From Burkholderiales bacterium RIFCSPLOWO2_02_FULL_57_36 (lineage in GTDB: Bacteria; Pseudomonadota; Gammaproteobacteria; Burkholderiales; Burkholderiaceae_D): a stretch of 64,000 bases of DNA. The position numbers and the translations under genes were made by a program. Numbering within the stretch: the stretch's first letter is position 1; each line of letters starts with the position of its first letter. The notes beneath the pieces are model-generated. The model ran no database searches and had not been told where the DNA came from. It worked only from the letters and a program-made list of their open reading frames with translations. Location of the stretch: positions 22,547 to 86,546 of the forward strand of contig MESE01000047.1 of the NCBI GenBank assembly GCA_001770855.1, given 5' to 3'. This document shows positions 8,921-18,444 of the stretch, piece after piece.

Positions 8921-10006
8921 ATGCCATTTTCTTTCACTACAGAGCAAAGACAAACCATTGCGTGGTTGCTGCTGGGCCTTTCGCTATTGGTGCTGATGAT
9001 TTTGCTCGGGCCGATCCTGACACCATTTGTCGCGGCGGCGATTCTGGCTTATGCGCTGAACCCCGGGGTCGACTGGCTGGCCTCCAGGCGGATCGGCAAA
9101 CTTTATGTGCCGCGCATGCTGGCGGTTGTTGCAATATTGATTCTGCTGCTGGTTGCGCTATTGGCGCTGATATTGGTTGTGATACCGATGCTGCAAAAGC
9201 AGATTCCCCTTTTACAGGAAAAAATACCGAATTTCCTGATATGGCTGAATGACTTTATCAGTCCAAGACTGCAGGAACTCGGTATCGAGGTTCGTCTGGA
9301 CAGCGCTGGAATCAAGGAAATGGTGATGCAGTACTTTTCCACCAGCGGCGACGAAATATGGGCCGCAATATTGTCTTCGGCGAAAGTCGGCAGCACGGCG
9401 GTCCTGGGATGGATCGCCACGCTATTCCTGATTCCAATCGTATTGTTTTACCTGATGCTTGACTGGCATGCGTTGCTGGTTCGATTGAGGAATACGGTTC
9501 CGCGCCGCTGGGTGAATCGCACTGTCATCATGGCAAACGAAGCCGACAGCTTGCTGGCGCAATATTTACGCGGGCAACTGCTGGTAATGCTGGTCCTCGC
9601 GGTATATTACTCGGCCGCGCTGGCAATTGCCGGCTTCGATGTCGCGCTGCCGGTCGGCATTCTTACCGGCCTGCTGGTTTTCATTCCCTATCTCGGCTTC
9701 GGGCTGGGCTTGATCCTGGCACTCATTGCAGCGGTGCTGCAGTTCGACGGATTTCACGGACTGCTTGCGGTCGCCCTGATTTACGGCGTGGGCCAGGTTG
9801 TGGAAAGCTTTTACTTAACCCCTTATCTGGTTGGCGAACGAATTGGATTGCACCCGCTGGCCGTTATTTTCGCATTGCTTGCATTCGGCCAGCTATTCGG
9901 TTTTGTGGGCGTACTGTTGGCCTTGCCCGCATCCGCGATTCTATCGGTCGCACTAAGACACCTTCGTTTCAATTATCTGAAAAGCAGTTTTTATAATCAG
10001 TCATGA
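8921..10006 (+). CDS. AI-2E family transporter (PerM/YdiK-like permease)
   Basis: 361 residues from the ATG at 8921; the frame extends upstream but this start begins the usual N-terminal region. The protein has a helical hairpin near residues 15-50, one near 60-90, a soluble stretch (about 100-195), then several C-terminal membrane helices with the family patterns DSLLAQYLRGQ and VYYSAALAIAGFDVALPVG. The family includes an AI-2 exporter and Na/H antiporters, so the substrate cannot be stated. Its stop overlaps the hda start by four bases, which begins a long overlapping gene chain. Confidence 0.88.
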   Translation: MPFSFTTEQRQTIAWLLLGLSLLVLMILLGPILTPFVAAAILAYALNPGVDWLASRRIGKLYVPRMLAVVAILILLLVALLALILVVIPMLQKQIPLLQEKIPNFLIWLNDFISPRLQELGIEVRLDSAGIKEMVMQYFSTSGDEIWAAILSSAKVGSTAVLGWIATLFLIPIVLFYLMLDWHALLVRLRNTVPRRWVNRTVIMANEADSLLAQYLRGQLLVMLVLAVYYSAALAIAGFDVALPVGILTGLLVFIPYLGFGLGLILALIAAVLQFDGFHGLLAVALIYGVGQVVESFYLTPYLVGERIGLHPLAVIFALLAFGQLFGFVGVLLALPASAILSVALRHLRFNYLKSSFYNQS

Positions 10007-10686
10007 AGCAATTACTGCTGGACCTGGGAGCGGATAAGCCGCAAGACCTCGACACTTTCGTAATCGGGAAAAATGACGAGTTAATGCAACTGCTTCAGCG
10101 ATTTGCGCATCGTGCGACATCCGCACCAAGCGAGCGTTTTGTCTATTTATGGGGTGAGCCGGGCGCCGGAAAGACTCATTTGCTGCAAGCCCTTGCCGCA
10201 ACGCCATACGCCCGCTATATCGCTGCGGAATCGCATGCGGATGCTTTCCTGTTTACGCCGGAAACAACGCTGTACCTGATCGACGACTGCCAAATACTAT
10301 CGCCTGATCTGCAGATCGCCGCTTTCAACCTGTTCAACCAGGTACGCGAGCACGATGCTTCGCTGCTTGTAACCGGCGCAGTGCCGCCCGCGATGCTTCA
10401 ATTGCGCGAGGATTTACGTACCCGGCTTGGCTGGGGGTTGATTTATCAGTTGCATGGGTTGACAGACGATGAAAAAATAGCGGCACTCAACCACGCTGCC
10501 GCCGCTCGTGGCCTGGTGCTGCCGCCGGGCGTGTTACCTTATCTTCTCACCCATTTTCGGCGGGATATGCGCTCCTTGTCCGCGATGCTCGATGCACTTG
10601 ATCGGTATTCGCTGGAGACGCAGCGCCCAATCACTTTGCCGTTATTGCGCAGTTTGCTGCAACAGGAAAATGAACCAGCCGCATGA
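10003..10686 (+). CDS. hda: DnaA regulatory inactivator Hda
   Basis: 227 residues, a DnaA-like AAA+ domain without the DNA-binding domain IV. The Walker A GEPGAGKTHLLQA, the Walker B LYLIDDCQ and the sensor region LRTRLGWGL are present. With the beta clamp, Hda promotes ATP hydrolysis by DnaA after initiation. The N-terminal MKQLLLDLG fits the clamp-binding QLLLDL motif. It overlaps the permease and the downstream HAD gene by four bases each, so translation is probably coupled. Confidence 0.93.
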   Translation: MKQLLLDLGADKPQDLDTFVIGKNDELMQLLQRFAHRATSAPSERFVYLWGEPGAGKTHLLQALAATPYARYIAAESHADAFLFTPETTLYLIDDCQILSPDLQIAAFNLFNQVREHDASLLVTGAVPPAMLQLREDLRTRLGWGLIYQLHGLTDDEKIAALNHAAAARGLVLPPGVLPYLLTHFRRDMRSLSAMLDALDRYSLETQRPITLPLLRSLLQQENEPAA

Positions 10687-11357
10687 CGAACCTAACATTA
10701 TTCGATCTCGACCATACATTACTGCCGCTCGATTCCGATTATGAGTGGGGGCAGTTCCTGGTACGCATCGGCGCCGTCGAATCGGATGCATTCGCCAGGC
10801 GCAACGCCGAATTTTTCGCGCAATACCAGGCCGGCACGCTGGATCCGGTTGCTTATCTGGAATTTGCGTTCGGCACGCTGGCGCAATTCCCGCGCAGGCA
10901 ACTGGATGCATGGCACGACCAATTCATGGAAGACGTCATTTATCCGGTGATTTTGCCGGCAGCGCGCGATCTGGTAAAACGCCATCAGGATGCCGGCGAC
11001 CTGATAGCAATCATCACTGCCACCAATCGCTTCGTCACTGCACCGATCGCCAAGGCTTTCGGTATCGGAAATTTGATTGCCGCCGAACCGGACGTCACTT
11101 CCGGCGGCGAAATCACCGGCAGGTTTTCAGGAGTCCCTCCCTATGGAGAAGGCAAAGTCATCAATACAAAAGACTGGCTTTCTTCCCTCGGGAAATCGCT
11201 GGAAAATTTTGAACGCAGCACTTTTTACAGCGATTCGCAAAACGATATACCGTTACTGAATCTCGTAACTGACCCGGTTGCGACCAACCCCAATGCCAAG
11301 CTTGCAGCGTATGCCAAAACCCATGGCTGGCCCATCATAAAATTATTCAATGATTAA
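10683..11357 (+). CDS. HAD-IB family phosphatase (SerB-like)
   Basis: 224 residues with HAD motifs in order: FDLDHTLLP (nucleophile Asp8, acid Asp10), the motif II region IITATNR, the conserved Lys of GEGKV, and YSDSQNDIPLL with the metal-binding acids. HAD-IB enzymes of this length, encoded next to hda and pcnB in Burkholderiales, are annotated as phosphoserine-phosphatase-like, but the substrate is unproven. It overlaps hda by four bases and pcnB by eight. Confidence 0.88.
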   Translation: MTNLTLFDLDHTLLPLDSDYEWGQFLVRIGAVESDAFARRNAEFFAQYQAGTLDPVAYLEFAFGTLAQFPRRQLDAWHDQFMEDVIYPVILPAARDLVKRHQDAGDLIAIITATNRFVTAPIAKAFGIGNLIAAEPDVTSGGEITGRFSGVPPYGEGKVINTKDWLSSLGKSLENFERSTFYSDSQNDIPLLNLVTDPVATNPNAKLAAYAKTHGWPIIKLFND

Positions 11358-12717
11358 AAAGTTTATCCGACGGATTCTGGGCAGAAAAGAAAAACTCGAC
11401 AACGGCACCGATCCGCTGATCCTTGGCCCCAAAGAGCATGGCATCGACCCGCAACTGGTGTCGCCGAATGCGGTGCGCGTTACGCAGACTTTGCAGGATG
11501 CCGGCTTCAAGGCATTTCTGGTGGGCGGCGCGGTACGCGATCTGCTGCTGGGCATCAAGCCGAAGGATTTCGACATCGCGACCAATGCAACGCCGGAACA
11601 AGTCAAACGCCTGTTCCGGCGCGCCTTCATCATCGGCCGGCGATTCCAGATCGTGCACGTGATGTTCGGACAGGACCTGCTCGAAGTGACCACCTTCCGC
11701 GGCGCTTCGTCGGAAGGCGCCATCAAAGATGAACACGGCCGGGTATTGCGTGACAACACATTCGGCGAGCAGCATGAAGATGCGATACGGCGCGACTTCA
11801 CCATCAACGCAATGTACTACGACCCCGCAACGCAAAGCGTGCTCGACTATCACGGCGGGATGGCGGACATCCGCAACAAGAAATTGCGCGTGATCGGCGT
11901 GCCAGAAGCGCGGTATCGTGAAGATCCGGTGCGCTTGCTGCGCGTGGTGCGCTTCGCCGCAAAACTCGACTTCACAATCGATTCCGCAACCAGGGCGCCG
12001 ATATCGGTGATGGCGCCGCTGATCAATAATGTGCCGGCGGCGCGTGTTTTTGACGAAATGCTGAAGCTGCTGATGAGCGGCCATGCGCTTGCATGCCTCC
12101 ACCAGTTACGCAAGGAAGGTTTGCATCACGGCTTGCTGCCCTTGCTCGACGTTGTGCTGGAACAACCGCTCGGCGAAAAATTCGTCAGACTCGCATTGGC
12201 CAGTACCGATGCGCGCATTCAGCAAGGCAAACCCGTGTCTCCCGGATTCCTGTTCGCATCGTTGTTATGGCATCAGGTCGTGGAAAAATGGAATGCGTAC
12301 CAGGCCGCCGGTGAGTATCCGATTCCTGCGCTGCACCTGGCTGCCGACGATGTGCTCAGTAGTCAGACCGAGAAGCTTGCGCTACAACGCAAGATCGCGT
12401 CCGATATGCGTGACATCTGGGCGATGCAGCCACGATTTGAGCGACGCACAGGCAAGTCGCCATACAAATTGCTCGAGAATATGCGGCTGCGCGCGGGCTA
12501 CGATTTCTTGTTGCTGCGTTGTGCATCGGGCGAGATCGATTCTGAACTCGGCGAATGGTGGACGGCATTCATCGACGCCGATGCCACGGGGCGCGAAGCA
12601 CTGATCGCCAGCAAGCCGAAATCCGGAAGCACAAGCGGCAGCGCGAAAAAACGTTCTCGCGGCCGCGGCGGAAGAGGCCGCGCCAAAGAACCGGTTGTGA
12701 ACGAAGGCGGCGAATGA
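11350..12717 (+). CDS. pcnB: Poly(A) polymerase I
   Basis: 455 residues. The nucleotidyltransferase domain has the family G-G-x-V-R-D block FLVGGAVRDLLLG near residues 57-69 with catalytic DFDIAT after it, and DFTINAMYYD further on. The C terminus is a basic Arg/Lys/Gly-rich tail (SGSAKKRSRGRGG), usual for PcnB and probably RNA binding. It adds 3' poly(A) tails that promote RNA decay. A tRNA nucleotidyltransferase is less likely because of the length and the tail. It overlaps folK by four bases. Confidence 0.94.
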   Translation: MIKKFIRRILGRKEKLDNGTDPLILGPKEHGIDPQLVSPNAVRVTQTLQDAGFKAFLVGGAVRDLLLGIKPKDFDIATNATPEQVKRLFRRAFIIGRRFQIVHVMFGQDLLEVTTFRGASSEGAIKDEHGRVLRDNTFGEQHEDAIRRDFTINAMYYDPATQSVLDYHGGMADIRNKKLRVIGVPEARYREDPVRLLRVVRFAAKLDFTIDSATRAPISVMAPLINNVPAARVFDEMLKLLMSGHALACLHQLRKEGLHHGLLPLLDVVLEQPLGEKFVRLALASTDARIQQGKPVSPGFLFASLLWHQVVEKWNAYQAAGEYPIPALHLAADDVLSSQTEKLALQRKIASDMRDIWAMQPRFERRTGKSPYKLLENMRLRAGYDFLLLRCASGEIDSELGEWWTAFIDADATGREALIASKPKSGSTSGSAKKRSRGRGGRGRAKEPVVNEGGE

Positions 12718-13199
12718 CCGGAGCGCGGATTACTGCGTATATCGGCATCGGCGCAAATCTGGGTAACGCGCGCGCCAGCGTGGAAAAAGCCATTCAACAA
12801 CTGGATACATTGCCGGCAACGCGGCTAACCGGCCAATCGTGCCTATTTCGCACTGCTCCGATTGATGCCGGCGGTGATGATTACATCAATGCGGCAGCGC
12901 GTATTGAGACTCGGCTGCAACCGGGCGAACTTCTGCAAGAACTGCAATTGATGGAGCAGGCGGCAGGACGCGAACGCCGGTTCGTCAATGCACCGCGTAC
13001 GCTCGATCTCGATATTCTGCTTTTTGGAAGCCAAGAGATCTCAACCGAGTTGCTGACCGTTCCGCATCCGCGCCTGACACAACGTGCGTTCGCGCTGATT
13101 CCGTTGTTGCAAATCGACCCGTTGATTGCGATTCCAGGGAAAGGTCCGGCTCACAGCTTCGTAACTGCGGTTGCGGGACAGGTAATCTGCAAGATATAA
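12714..13199 (+). CDS. folK: 6-hydroxymethyl-7,8-dihydropterin pyrophosphokinase
   Basis: 161 residues, family length. The start at 12714 overlaps the pcnB stop (ATGA) and begins just before AYIGIGANLGN, the conserved HPPK N terminus. NAPRTLDLDILLFG carries the metal-binding aspartates, and the conserved VPHPRLTQRAF lies near residue 110. It transfers pyrophosphate from ATP to the pterin in folate synthesis. panB, four genes on, supplies another one-carbon-dependent pathway, but the grouping may be only historical. Confidence 0.95.
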   Translation: MTGARITAYIGIGANLGNARASVEKAIQQLDTLPATRLTGQSCLFRTAPIDAGGDDYINAAARIETRLQPGELLQELQLMEQAAGRERRFVNAPRTLDLDILLFGSQEISTELLTVPHPRLTQRAFALIPLLQIDPLIAIPGKGPAHSFVTAVAGQVICKI

Positions 13200-13258
13200 G
13201 ATTCATCTGACAATACCTGGCTTCCGACTTCCGTTACGTAATATTTTTCTTAACCGAC

Positions 13259-13606
13259 ATGCAAATCCCTGTTATCTTCCAGACCGTCGGATTGCTGACT
13301 TTATCAAACGTTTTCATGACGGTCGCCTGGTACGGCCACTTGAAAAATTTTTCATCGAAACCATGGTGGATTGCAGCGCTGGTGAGCTGGAGCATTGCCC
13401 TGTTTGAATATGGCCTGCAGGTTCCGGCGAACCGGATCGGGTATACGGAATTCAGCCTGCCGCAGCTGAAGATCATGCAGGAAGTGATTACACTGCTCGT
13501 GTTCGTCCCATTCGCAATCTTTTATATGAACCAGCCGTTCAAACTCGATTATGTATGGGCGGCGCTGTGTATGATTGGCGCAGTTTATTTTATCTTCAGA
13601 ACATGA
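13259..13606 (+). CDS. DUF486 / DMT-like small membrane protein
   Basis: 115 residues with four predicted membrane helices (about 8-28, 36-55, 66-90, 96-113). FMTVAWYGHLK, ALFEYGLQVPANRIGY and the QLKIMQEVITL block are typical of the DUF486 family, which has small-multidrug-transporter topology. The substrate is unknown. It begins 59 bases after folK, and its stop overlaps the kinase start by four bases. Confidence 0.88.
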   Translation: MQIPVIFQTVGLLTLSNVFMTVAWYGHLKNFSSKPWWIAALVSWSIALFEYGLQVPANRIGYTEFSLPQLKIMQEVITLLVFVPFAIFYMNQPFKLDYVWAALCMIGAVYFIFRT

Positions 13607-14244
13607 ATTTCGATAAATACAGGTATGTCGTTGTAGAAGGACCGATCGGTGCGGGCAAGACAACGCTCGCGCGCAGAATCGCCGAGCGTTTCGGCGCCCA
13701 AACCCTGCTCGAGATGCCGCAGGAAAATCCTTTCCTCGAAAAATTTTATCGCGATTCCGTTCGCTATGCATTGCCGGCGCAGATGTTCTTTTTGTTCCAG
13801 CGTATGAATCAGCTGCGCGATCTGGCTCAGGCAGATCTATTCAATGCGCCCGTGGTATCCGATTTTTTGCTCGACAAGGATCCGATCTTTGCGCGGCTGA
13901 CGCTTGGCGATGATGAGTTCAATCTGTATCGGCAGCTGTACGAGCATTTGCGCCCGCAAGCGCCTGTGCCTGATCTTGTTATATATCTGCAGGCACAGCC
14001 GGAGACCTTGATCGAGCGCGTTAAAAAACGCGGCATCCCAATGGAAGCCGGCATATCCGAAACCTACCTGTACCTTCTTTGCGAGAGTTACAGTCGTTTC
14101 TTTTATCATTACGAAACCGCGCCGCTGCTCATCGTCAATAACGAACATTTGAATCCTGTTGAACGTGATGAAGACTTTGATTTGTTGATAAATCGCATCG
14201 AAAACATGCGCGGCAAACGCGAGTTTTTTAATCTTGGAGAATGA
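13603..14244 (+). CDS. Deoxynucleoside kinase family protein
   Basis: 213 residues from the ATG at 13603, which overlaps the previous stop and directly precedes [18 protein letters not shown], a P-loop near residues 10-18. The [14 protein letters not shown] block and the lid [14 protein letters not shown] match the dGK/dCK-type family. It phosphorylates deoxynucleosides for salvage; specificity cannot be read from the sequence. This kinase lies between folK and panB in many Burkholderiales. It overlaps panB by four bases. Confidence 0.88.
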   Translation: MNFDKYRYVVVEGPIGAGKTTLARRIAERFGAQTLLEMPQENPFLEKFYRDSVRYALPAQMFFLFQRMNQLRDLAQADLFNAPVVSDFLLDKDPIFARLTLGDDEFNLYRQLYEHLRPQAPVPDLVIYLQAQPETLIERVKKRGIPMEAGISETYLYLLCESYSRFFYHYETAPLLIVNNEHLNPVERDEDFDLLINRIENMRGKREFFNLGE

Positions 14245-15077
14245 CGATGTCGGGATATCTGCAAGACCATGAACATGCCGGACGCCGTAAAGCGATCACC
14301 ATCCCTGCATTGGCGGTATTGCGCGCCAAGGGTGAAAAATTTACGATGCTCACCTGTTACGATTCAAGCTTTGCCGCCTTGATGGACCGATGCGGCGTCG
14401 AGATATTATTGGTGGGAGACTCGCTTGGAACAGTGTGTCAGGGACATAGTTCAACACTGCCGGTTTCGATCAATGACATCACCTACCATACGGCCTGCGT
14501 TGCGCGTGGCAACCAAACCGCCTTGTTGATGGCCGACATGCCGTTCGGTACTTACGGCACACCGGAATCCGCATTTCATCACGCAGTCCTGCTTATGCAG
14601 GCAGGTGCGCACGCGGTCAAACTGGAGGGCGGTGCCTGGCTGGCCGAGACAGTACGTTTCTTGACCGACCGTGCGGTTCCGGTGTGCGCGCACATCGGCT
14701 TGACACCTCAATCGGTTCATCAATTCGGCGGCAACAAGGTGCAAGGCAAGACTGCGGAAGGAGCGGGAAAATTGAAAGCCGATGCCTTGGCTTTGCAATC
14801 GGCCGGCGCCTCCCTCCTTCTGCTTGAAGCAATTCCTGCAGCACTTGGAAAAGAAGTGACCGAATTACTGACGATTCCCACCATTGGGATCGGCGCAGGG
14901 CCGGATTGTTCCGCGCAGGTGCTGGTGATGCACGACATGCTGGGCGTGTTCCCCGGTCATCGACCGCGTTTTGTCAGGAACTTCATGGAAGGTCAAACCG
15001 GCATAGATGGCGCCGTAAATGCTTATGTCACTGCAGTAAAAAACAAGACGTTTCCCGCTACCGAACACTGCTACTAA
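14241..15077 (+). CDS. panB: 3-methyl-2-oxobutanoate hydroxymethyltransferase
   Basis: 278 residues. PanB makes ketopantoate from 2-oxoisovalerate and methylene-THF for pantothenate and Co[29 protein letters not shown] contains the metal-binding Asp, ADMPFGTYG and KLEGG follow, and [20 protein letters not shown] ends the barrel. A second ATG at 14247 is an equally possible start. It ends the overlapping chain; its stop codon shares bases with the stop of can on the other strand. panC and panD are not in the window. Confidence 0.96.
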   Translation: MTMSGYLQDHEHAGRRKAITIPALAVLRAKGEKFTMLTCYDSSFAALMDRCGVEILLVGDSLGTVCQGHSSTLPVSINDITYHTACVARGNQTALLMADMPFGTYGTPESAFHHAVLLMQAGAHAVKLEGGAWLAETVRFLTDRAVPVCAHIGLTPQSVHQFGGNKVQGKTAEGAGKLKADALALQSAGASLLLLEAIPAALGKEVTELLTIPTIGIGAGPDCSAQVLVMHDMLGVFPGHRPRFVRNFMEGQTGIDGAVNAYVTAVKNKTFPATEHCY

Positions 15078-15742
15078 TCCTCGTACCGCGCGAAGCTGTC
15101 TTGCAGCTTCGCAGCCAAATCCTCCGGACAACTGACGGTAACACCCAAGTCGCGCAGCAAGCCGTCCTGCAGGCCATAGATCCAGCTATGGATGGTGAGC
15201 GCTTGGCCACGTTCCCAGGCATCTTGCACGGTCGTGGTTTGGCAGACGTTCGCTACTTGCTCGATCACATTCAACTCGCACAGACGATCCTGTTTTTCGC
15301 GATTCGGCAGAACATCCCCCAAATAACGCTCATGCTTCTGATGCACATCCTGCACATGCCGCAGCCAATTGTCGGCAATACCCACGCGACGGCGTGCGAG
15401 CGCTGCATGTACGCCCGAGCAGCCGTAATGCCCGCATACGATGACATGCTTGACGCCTAATACATCAATCGCAAACTGCAATACCGACAAACAGTTGAAA
15501 TCAGTATGCGCGACCACGTTGGCGATATTGCGATGAACGAACAGCTCGCCTGGCAGCAAACCGACTATTTCGTTGGCGGGCACGCGGCTGTCGGAACATC
15601 CGATCCACAAGTATTCCGGCGACTGCTGCGCTGCCAGTTTTTTGAAAAAATTCATATCCCGCCCCAGCATGGAATCCGCCCATTGCCGGTTGTTGCTGAA
15701 CAATTGTTCGAGCGTGGATGCGTCTTTATCTTGTTCTGTCAT
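15074..15742 (-). CDS. can: Beta-class carbonic anhydrase
   Basis: 222 residues, similar in length to E. coli Can. The zinc site is complete: Cys and Asp in [14 protein letters not shown], and His and Cys in [24 protein letters not shown] forms the active-site cleft. It interconverts CO2 and bicarbonate in the cytoplasm and supplies carboxylases. It is convergent with panB, with the two stop codons overlapping. Confidence 0.96.
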   Translation of the reverse strand: MTEQDKDASTLEQLFSNNRQWADSMLGRDMNFFKKLAAQQSPEYLWIGCSDSRVPANEIVGLLPGELFVHRNIANVVAHTDFNCLSVLQFAIDVLGVKHVIVCGHYGCSGVHAALARRRVGIADNWLRHVQDVHQKHERYLGDVLPNREKQDRLCELNVIEQVANVCQTTTVQDAWERGQALTIHSWIYGLQDGLLRDLGVTVSCPEDLAAKLQDSFARYED

Positions 15743-15919
15743 GTTATGCCGTCATTTTGCGATTTCTTGTCGACTGATCAAGAAAATGATTCGAGCCCCG
15801 ATTTTATCGGATTTGGCTATTCAAAGCATCTGAAAATATACTGTCGTTCCAAGCAAGACGGGTATGTCTGCTTTGAATTAACGTAATTCCCGCCTGCCCT
15901 CCTCCTGCTTTCGGCGCAT

Positions 15920-17056
15920 TCATTCAGATTGTGGCAAGAATGGCGATGTGAAGCGTTGCATGAAGCGCTTGTCGATGCGGTTTTTCCAACGCCATACCCA
16001 GTTTCCTTGCCACACCAACCCGTACCATGAAGCGATTGCGTGCCGATCCCCGGTCGATAACAGCGACAAATAATCGCGTTGCGGCTGATAAGCGATCAAG
16101 TCCCGGCCCGACGTGGAACGTAACAGATTTTCAGCCAGTATCGGGCCTTGGCGAACCGCAAACACGCCGGCTTTCGACCGTCTGCGCTGTGGATCGGTTG
16201 CGATATCGCCGGCCGCGAAGACATGAGCATGGCTCGTCGACTGCAAATGCGTGTTCACCGAAAGGAAACCATTGTCGACGCATGCCAGACCGGATGCCGC
16301 TATCCATGGCTGCGCGGCCGCGCCGGTAGCCCACACCAATGCATCAAATGAAGCATTGCTGCCATCGGCAAAGTGCAATTTTCCTTCCTCTATCTGCGAT
16401 ACGGCGGCATTTGTCCGCAGTGCCACGCCCGCATCCGCAAGCCGCTTCGCCATCAGGCGCGCGGAACGGCGCGGATAGCCGGGCAACAGTTCGTCACGTG
16501 TCACCAGCGACCACTTCACCCGATCGCGACGCGACGCCAGCCGGTGCGCCATTGCCAGCACCATTTCTACGCCGCCGGCGCCGCCGCCAGCCACAATCAA
16601 ATGAACCGGTCTTTCCAGACTATCGACTTCTTCCTGCAACTTGCGCCAGCGCTGCAGGAAGAGATCGATCGGCTTCACGCTTAATGCATGTTCGCGCGCA
16701 CCGGGAACCGAGAATAAAGGTGGCGCTGAACCAATATCGACCGACACAACGTCAAACGGCCATTCGCGCTCATCAGCTGTTGCCACATTTCGTGAAAGAT
16801 CCAGTTGATCAATCTCTGCACGGACCAGCGACACATTTGCGGCCTCAGCCAATGGCGCCAAATCGACATGGCATTCACTGGGCCGGTAATGCCCCGCGAT
16901 CAATCCCGGCAGCATTCCGGAATAAGGGGTATGCAATTCGCGCGACACGAGGGTCACATCGACTTGCTCAAGCCATTGATGTCTCTGGACACGCAACGCC
17001 TCCAGGACAAAAAGATGCGCATGACCACCGCCAATTAAAAGCAAACGTTTGCGCAC
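15920..17056 (-). CDS. FAD-dependent NDH-2-like oxidoreductase (SelD-associated type)
   Basis: 378 residues from a GTG start. It has the N-terminal FAD-binding LLLIGGGHAHLFVLEAL, the NAD-site glycine motif VAGGGAGGVEMVLAMAHRL near residues 155-175, and HVFAAGDIAT with the flavin-contacting Asp. This is the pyridine-nucleotide-disulfide oxidoreductase subgroup which in some bacteria is fused to selenide water dikinase; here it stands alone and no selD is present. It lacks an obvious membrane anchor, so a plain type II NADH dehydrogenase is less likely. It is 207 bases downstream of DUF3047 only if that gene is counted in reverse: both lie on the minus strand, with DUF3047 first. Confidence 0.82.
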   Translation of the reverse strand: MRKRLLLIGGGHAHLFVLEALRVQRHQWLEQVDVTLVSRELHTPYSGMLPGLIAGHYRPSECHVDLAPLAEAANVSLVRAEIDQLDLSRNVATADEREWPFDVVSVDIGSAPPLFSVPGAREHALSVKPIDLFLQRWRKLQEEVDSLERPVHLIVAGGGAGGVEMVLAMAHRLASRRDRVKWSLVTRDELLPGYPRRSARLMAKRLADAGVALRTNAAVSQIEEGKLHFADGSNASFDALVWATGAAAQPWIAASGLACVDNGFLSVNTHLQSTSHAHVFAAGDIATDPQRRRSKAGVFAVRQGPILAENLLRSTSGRDLIAYQPQRDYLSLLSTGDRHAIASWYGLVWQGNWVWRWKNRIDKRFMQRFTSPFLPQSE

Positions 17057-17067
17057 TTATTCGGAAT

Positions 17068-17712
17068 CTATTTTTCGGAGAAAGAAATGTCACCATACCA
17101 CGCCCGCGCCTGCTGTCCGCTGTTGTCGCCGTCGGTCATGATGGCGACCAGGTGAATCTCGGTAAAATCTTCACCGAAGGCTGCTTTCAGGTCGTCACGA
17201 ACATTGCGCTTGTGGGCTACCCATGTTCCAGTATCCGCCGCACCGCTATTGACCGCCAGCATTCTCGCCTGTGAAGTAAACGGATTCGACCAGCTTGCGC
17301 CAATCAGATTTTTGCTGGCCCAGACATAATTAAGAGCCTTGGTCGACAAGCCGAGAAAACCGCGCTCGACTACAACATAGACCCGCACCGGAAAATCGTC
17401 CCCTGCCTTGGTATTTTCGTCGATGCCTGTATATGGTTTTTCGATTTTCCATGACCAGTTCAATATCGGTGTCCTGGAAAGGTCGATAGTTATTTTCTTG
17501 AACCGGCCTGACGCAGCATCCTGAGTCTGCGCACGAACAACGCTCTTTCTAAGCTCCTGATCTTTGACGACCTCATAAATCGTGTGGCCTTTAAAAGATT
17601 TTTCAGTCCACCCTGAAAAATCACCTGACGAAAATGCACCAACTGGAATCGATTGCCCCAAAGTTGGCGAGGAAAGCGCCAGAAATATCGGAAAAAGTAG
17701 AAAGTACTTCAT
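17068..17712 (-). CDS. DUF3047 exported protein
   Basis: 214 residues from the ATG at 17712, which begins a clear signal peptide (MKYFLLFPIFLALSSPTLG, cleavage near residue 19). A TTG 12 codons upstream is possible but would spoil the signal. The rest matches DUF3047: FSGWTEKSFKGHT, LNWSWKIEKPY, a DDFPVRVYVV strand, NYVWAS and the C-terminal AIMTDGDNSG. The fold is probably an all-beta secreted domain of unknown role. It ends 11 bases before the flavoprotein gene and may be cotranscribed with it. Confidence 0.82.
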   Translation of the reverse strand: MKYFLLFPIFLALSSPTLGQSIPVGAFSSGDFSGWTEKSFKGHTIYEVVKDQELRKSVVRAQTQDAASGRFKKITIDLSRTPILNWSWKIEKPYTGIDENTKAGDDFPVRVYVVVERGFLGLSTKALNYVWASKNLIGASWSNPFTSQARMLAVNSGAADTGTWVAHKRNVRDDLKAAFGEDFTEIHLVAIMTDGDNSGQQARAWYGDISFSEK

Positions 17713-17830
17713 CAGTGTCCATATTTGGAAGGGCAAATCCGCATCCATTTCTTATACGATAAAACAACGAAGCACAGCTACTGTTGAACGCGCATTGATT
17801 TAGGTACCTATATGGAACTCAATAACACAT

Positions 17831-17862
17831 AAAAGCAGCCAGAATGAACCTGGGCTGCCTTT
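17831..17862 (-). terminator. Probable terminator after the acp gene
   Basis: An imperfect stem formed by AAAGCAGCCAG and CTGGGCTGCCTTT with a seven-base loop and two bulges; on the minus strand TTTTATG follows. It lies about 90 bases past the acyl carrier protein stop and could work on both strands. Confidence 0.55.
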
Positions 17863-17950
17863 GTACGAACACGTCCTGGAAAATAAGAGCGCGATCTCGC
17901 CAAATCCAGCGTCCACGCAACTACTAACGCTACAACACTGGACACTGCTG

Positions 17951-18202
17951 CTACGCTTTACTTCCCAAATTTTTGGTAATAGCAGCACTCATCTCGCCCA
18001 ACGACGGGTTTGGCGGAAGGGACAAATCCTCGAAATTGAAATCAAAATCTGTTTCGATGTCGAGCATGATATCAACGACATGCAATGAGTCGATACCAAT
18101 GTCGCCTAATCTGGTGCTTTCATCAAACGAGCTCGTATCGATACCAAAACGCTCATTCAATATATCTTTAAGTTTTGACACGATCTCATCAGCACTTAGC
18201 AT
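17951..18202 (-). CDS. Acyl carrier protein, DSF-cluster associated
   Basis: 83 residues from the ATG at 18202, preceded by GGGAG seven bases upstream. The phosphopantetheine site is GIDSLHVVDIM with Ser39, and the protein is strongly acidic (DIMLDIETDFDFNFED), as in acyl carrier proteins. It is clearly not the housekeeping AcpP, which is encoded in a fab operon and has the motif GADSLDTVEL. It is divergent from the RpfC-like kinase and near the ketosynthase/RpfF pair, so it probably carries the acyl chain used for signal synthesis; that link is inference. Confidence 0.9.
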   Translation of the reverse strand: MLSADEIVSKLKDILNERFGIDTSSFDESTRLGDIGIDSLHVVDIMLDIETDFDFNFEDLSLPPNPSLGEMSAAITKNLGSKA

Positions 18203-18444
18203 GTTGCTCCCTAAATAATATAAACAATAAACCAATATAAATTTAATAAATCAGAGGTAAATAACTTATCAAACTTGGAAAGTTACAAAATATAAACGTA
18301 CCATAAAACGTCGGTCCAAATTCAATCTGCGATCGCTTCGGCTGGATTGATCTTATTATTTCGTATGTTTGGTGTGACATTTTTCCCGTAAATAAGGCTG
18401 TATCGCTTGATTATTAAGCGAAGAAAAGCCATATTTCCTTAGCG

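Noticed and set aside
11343..12102. Antisense frames over pcnB
   Set aside because: They follow the coding phase of pcnB on the other strand and contain no recognisable domain.
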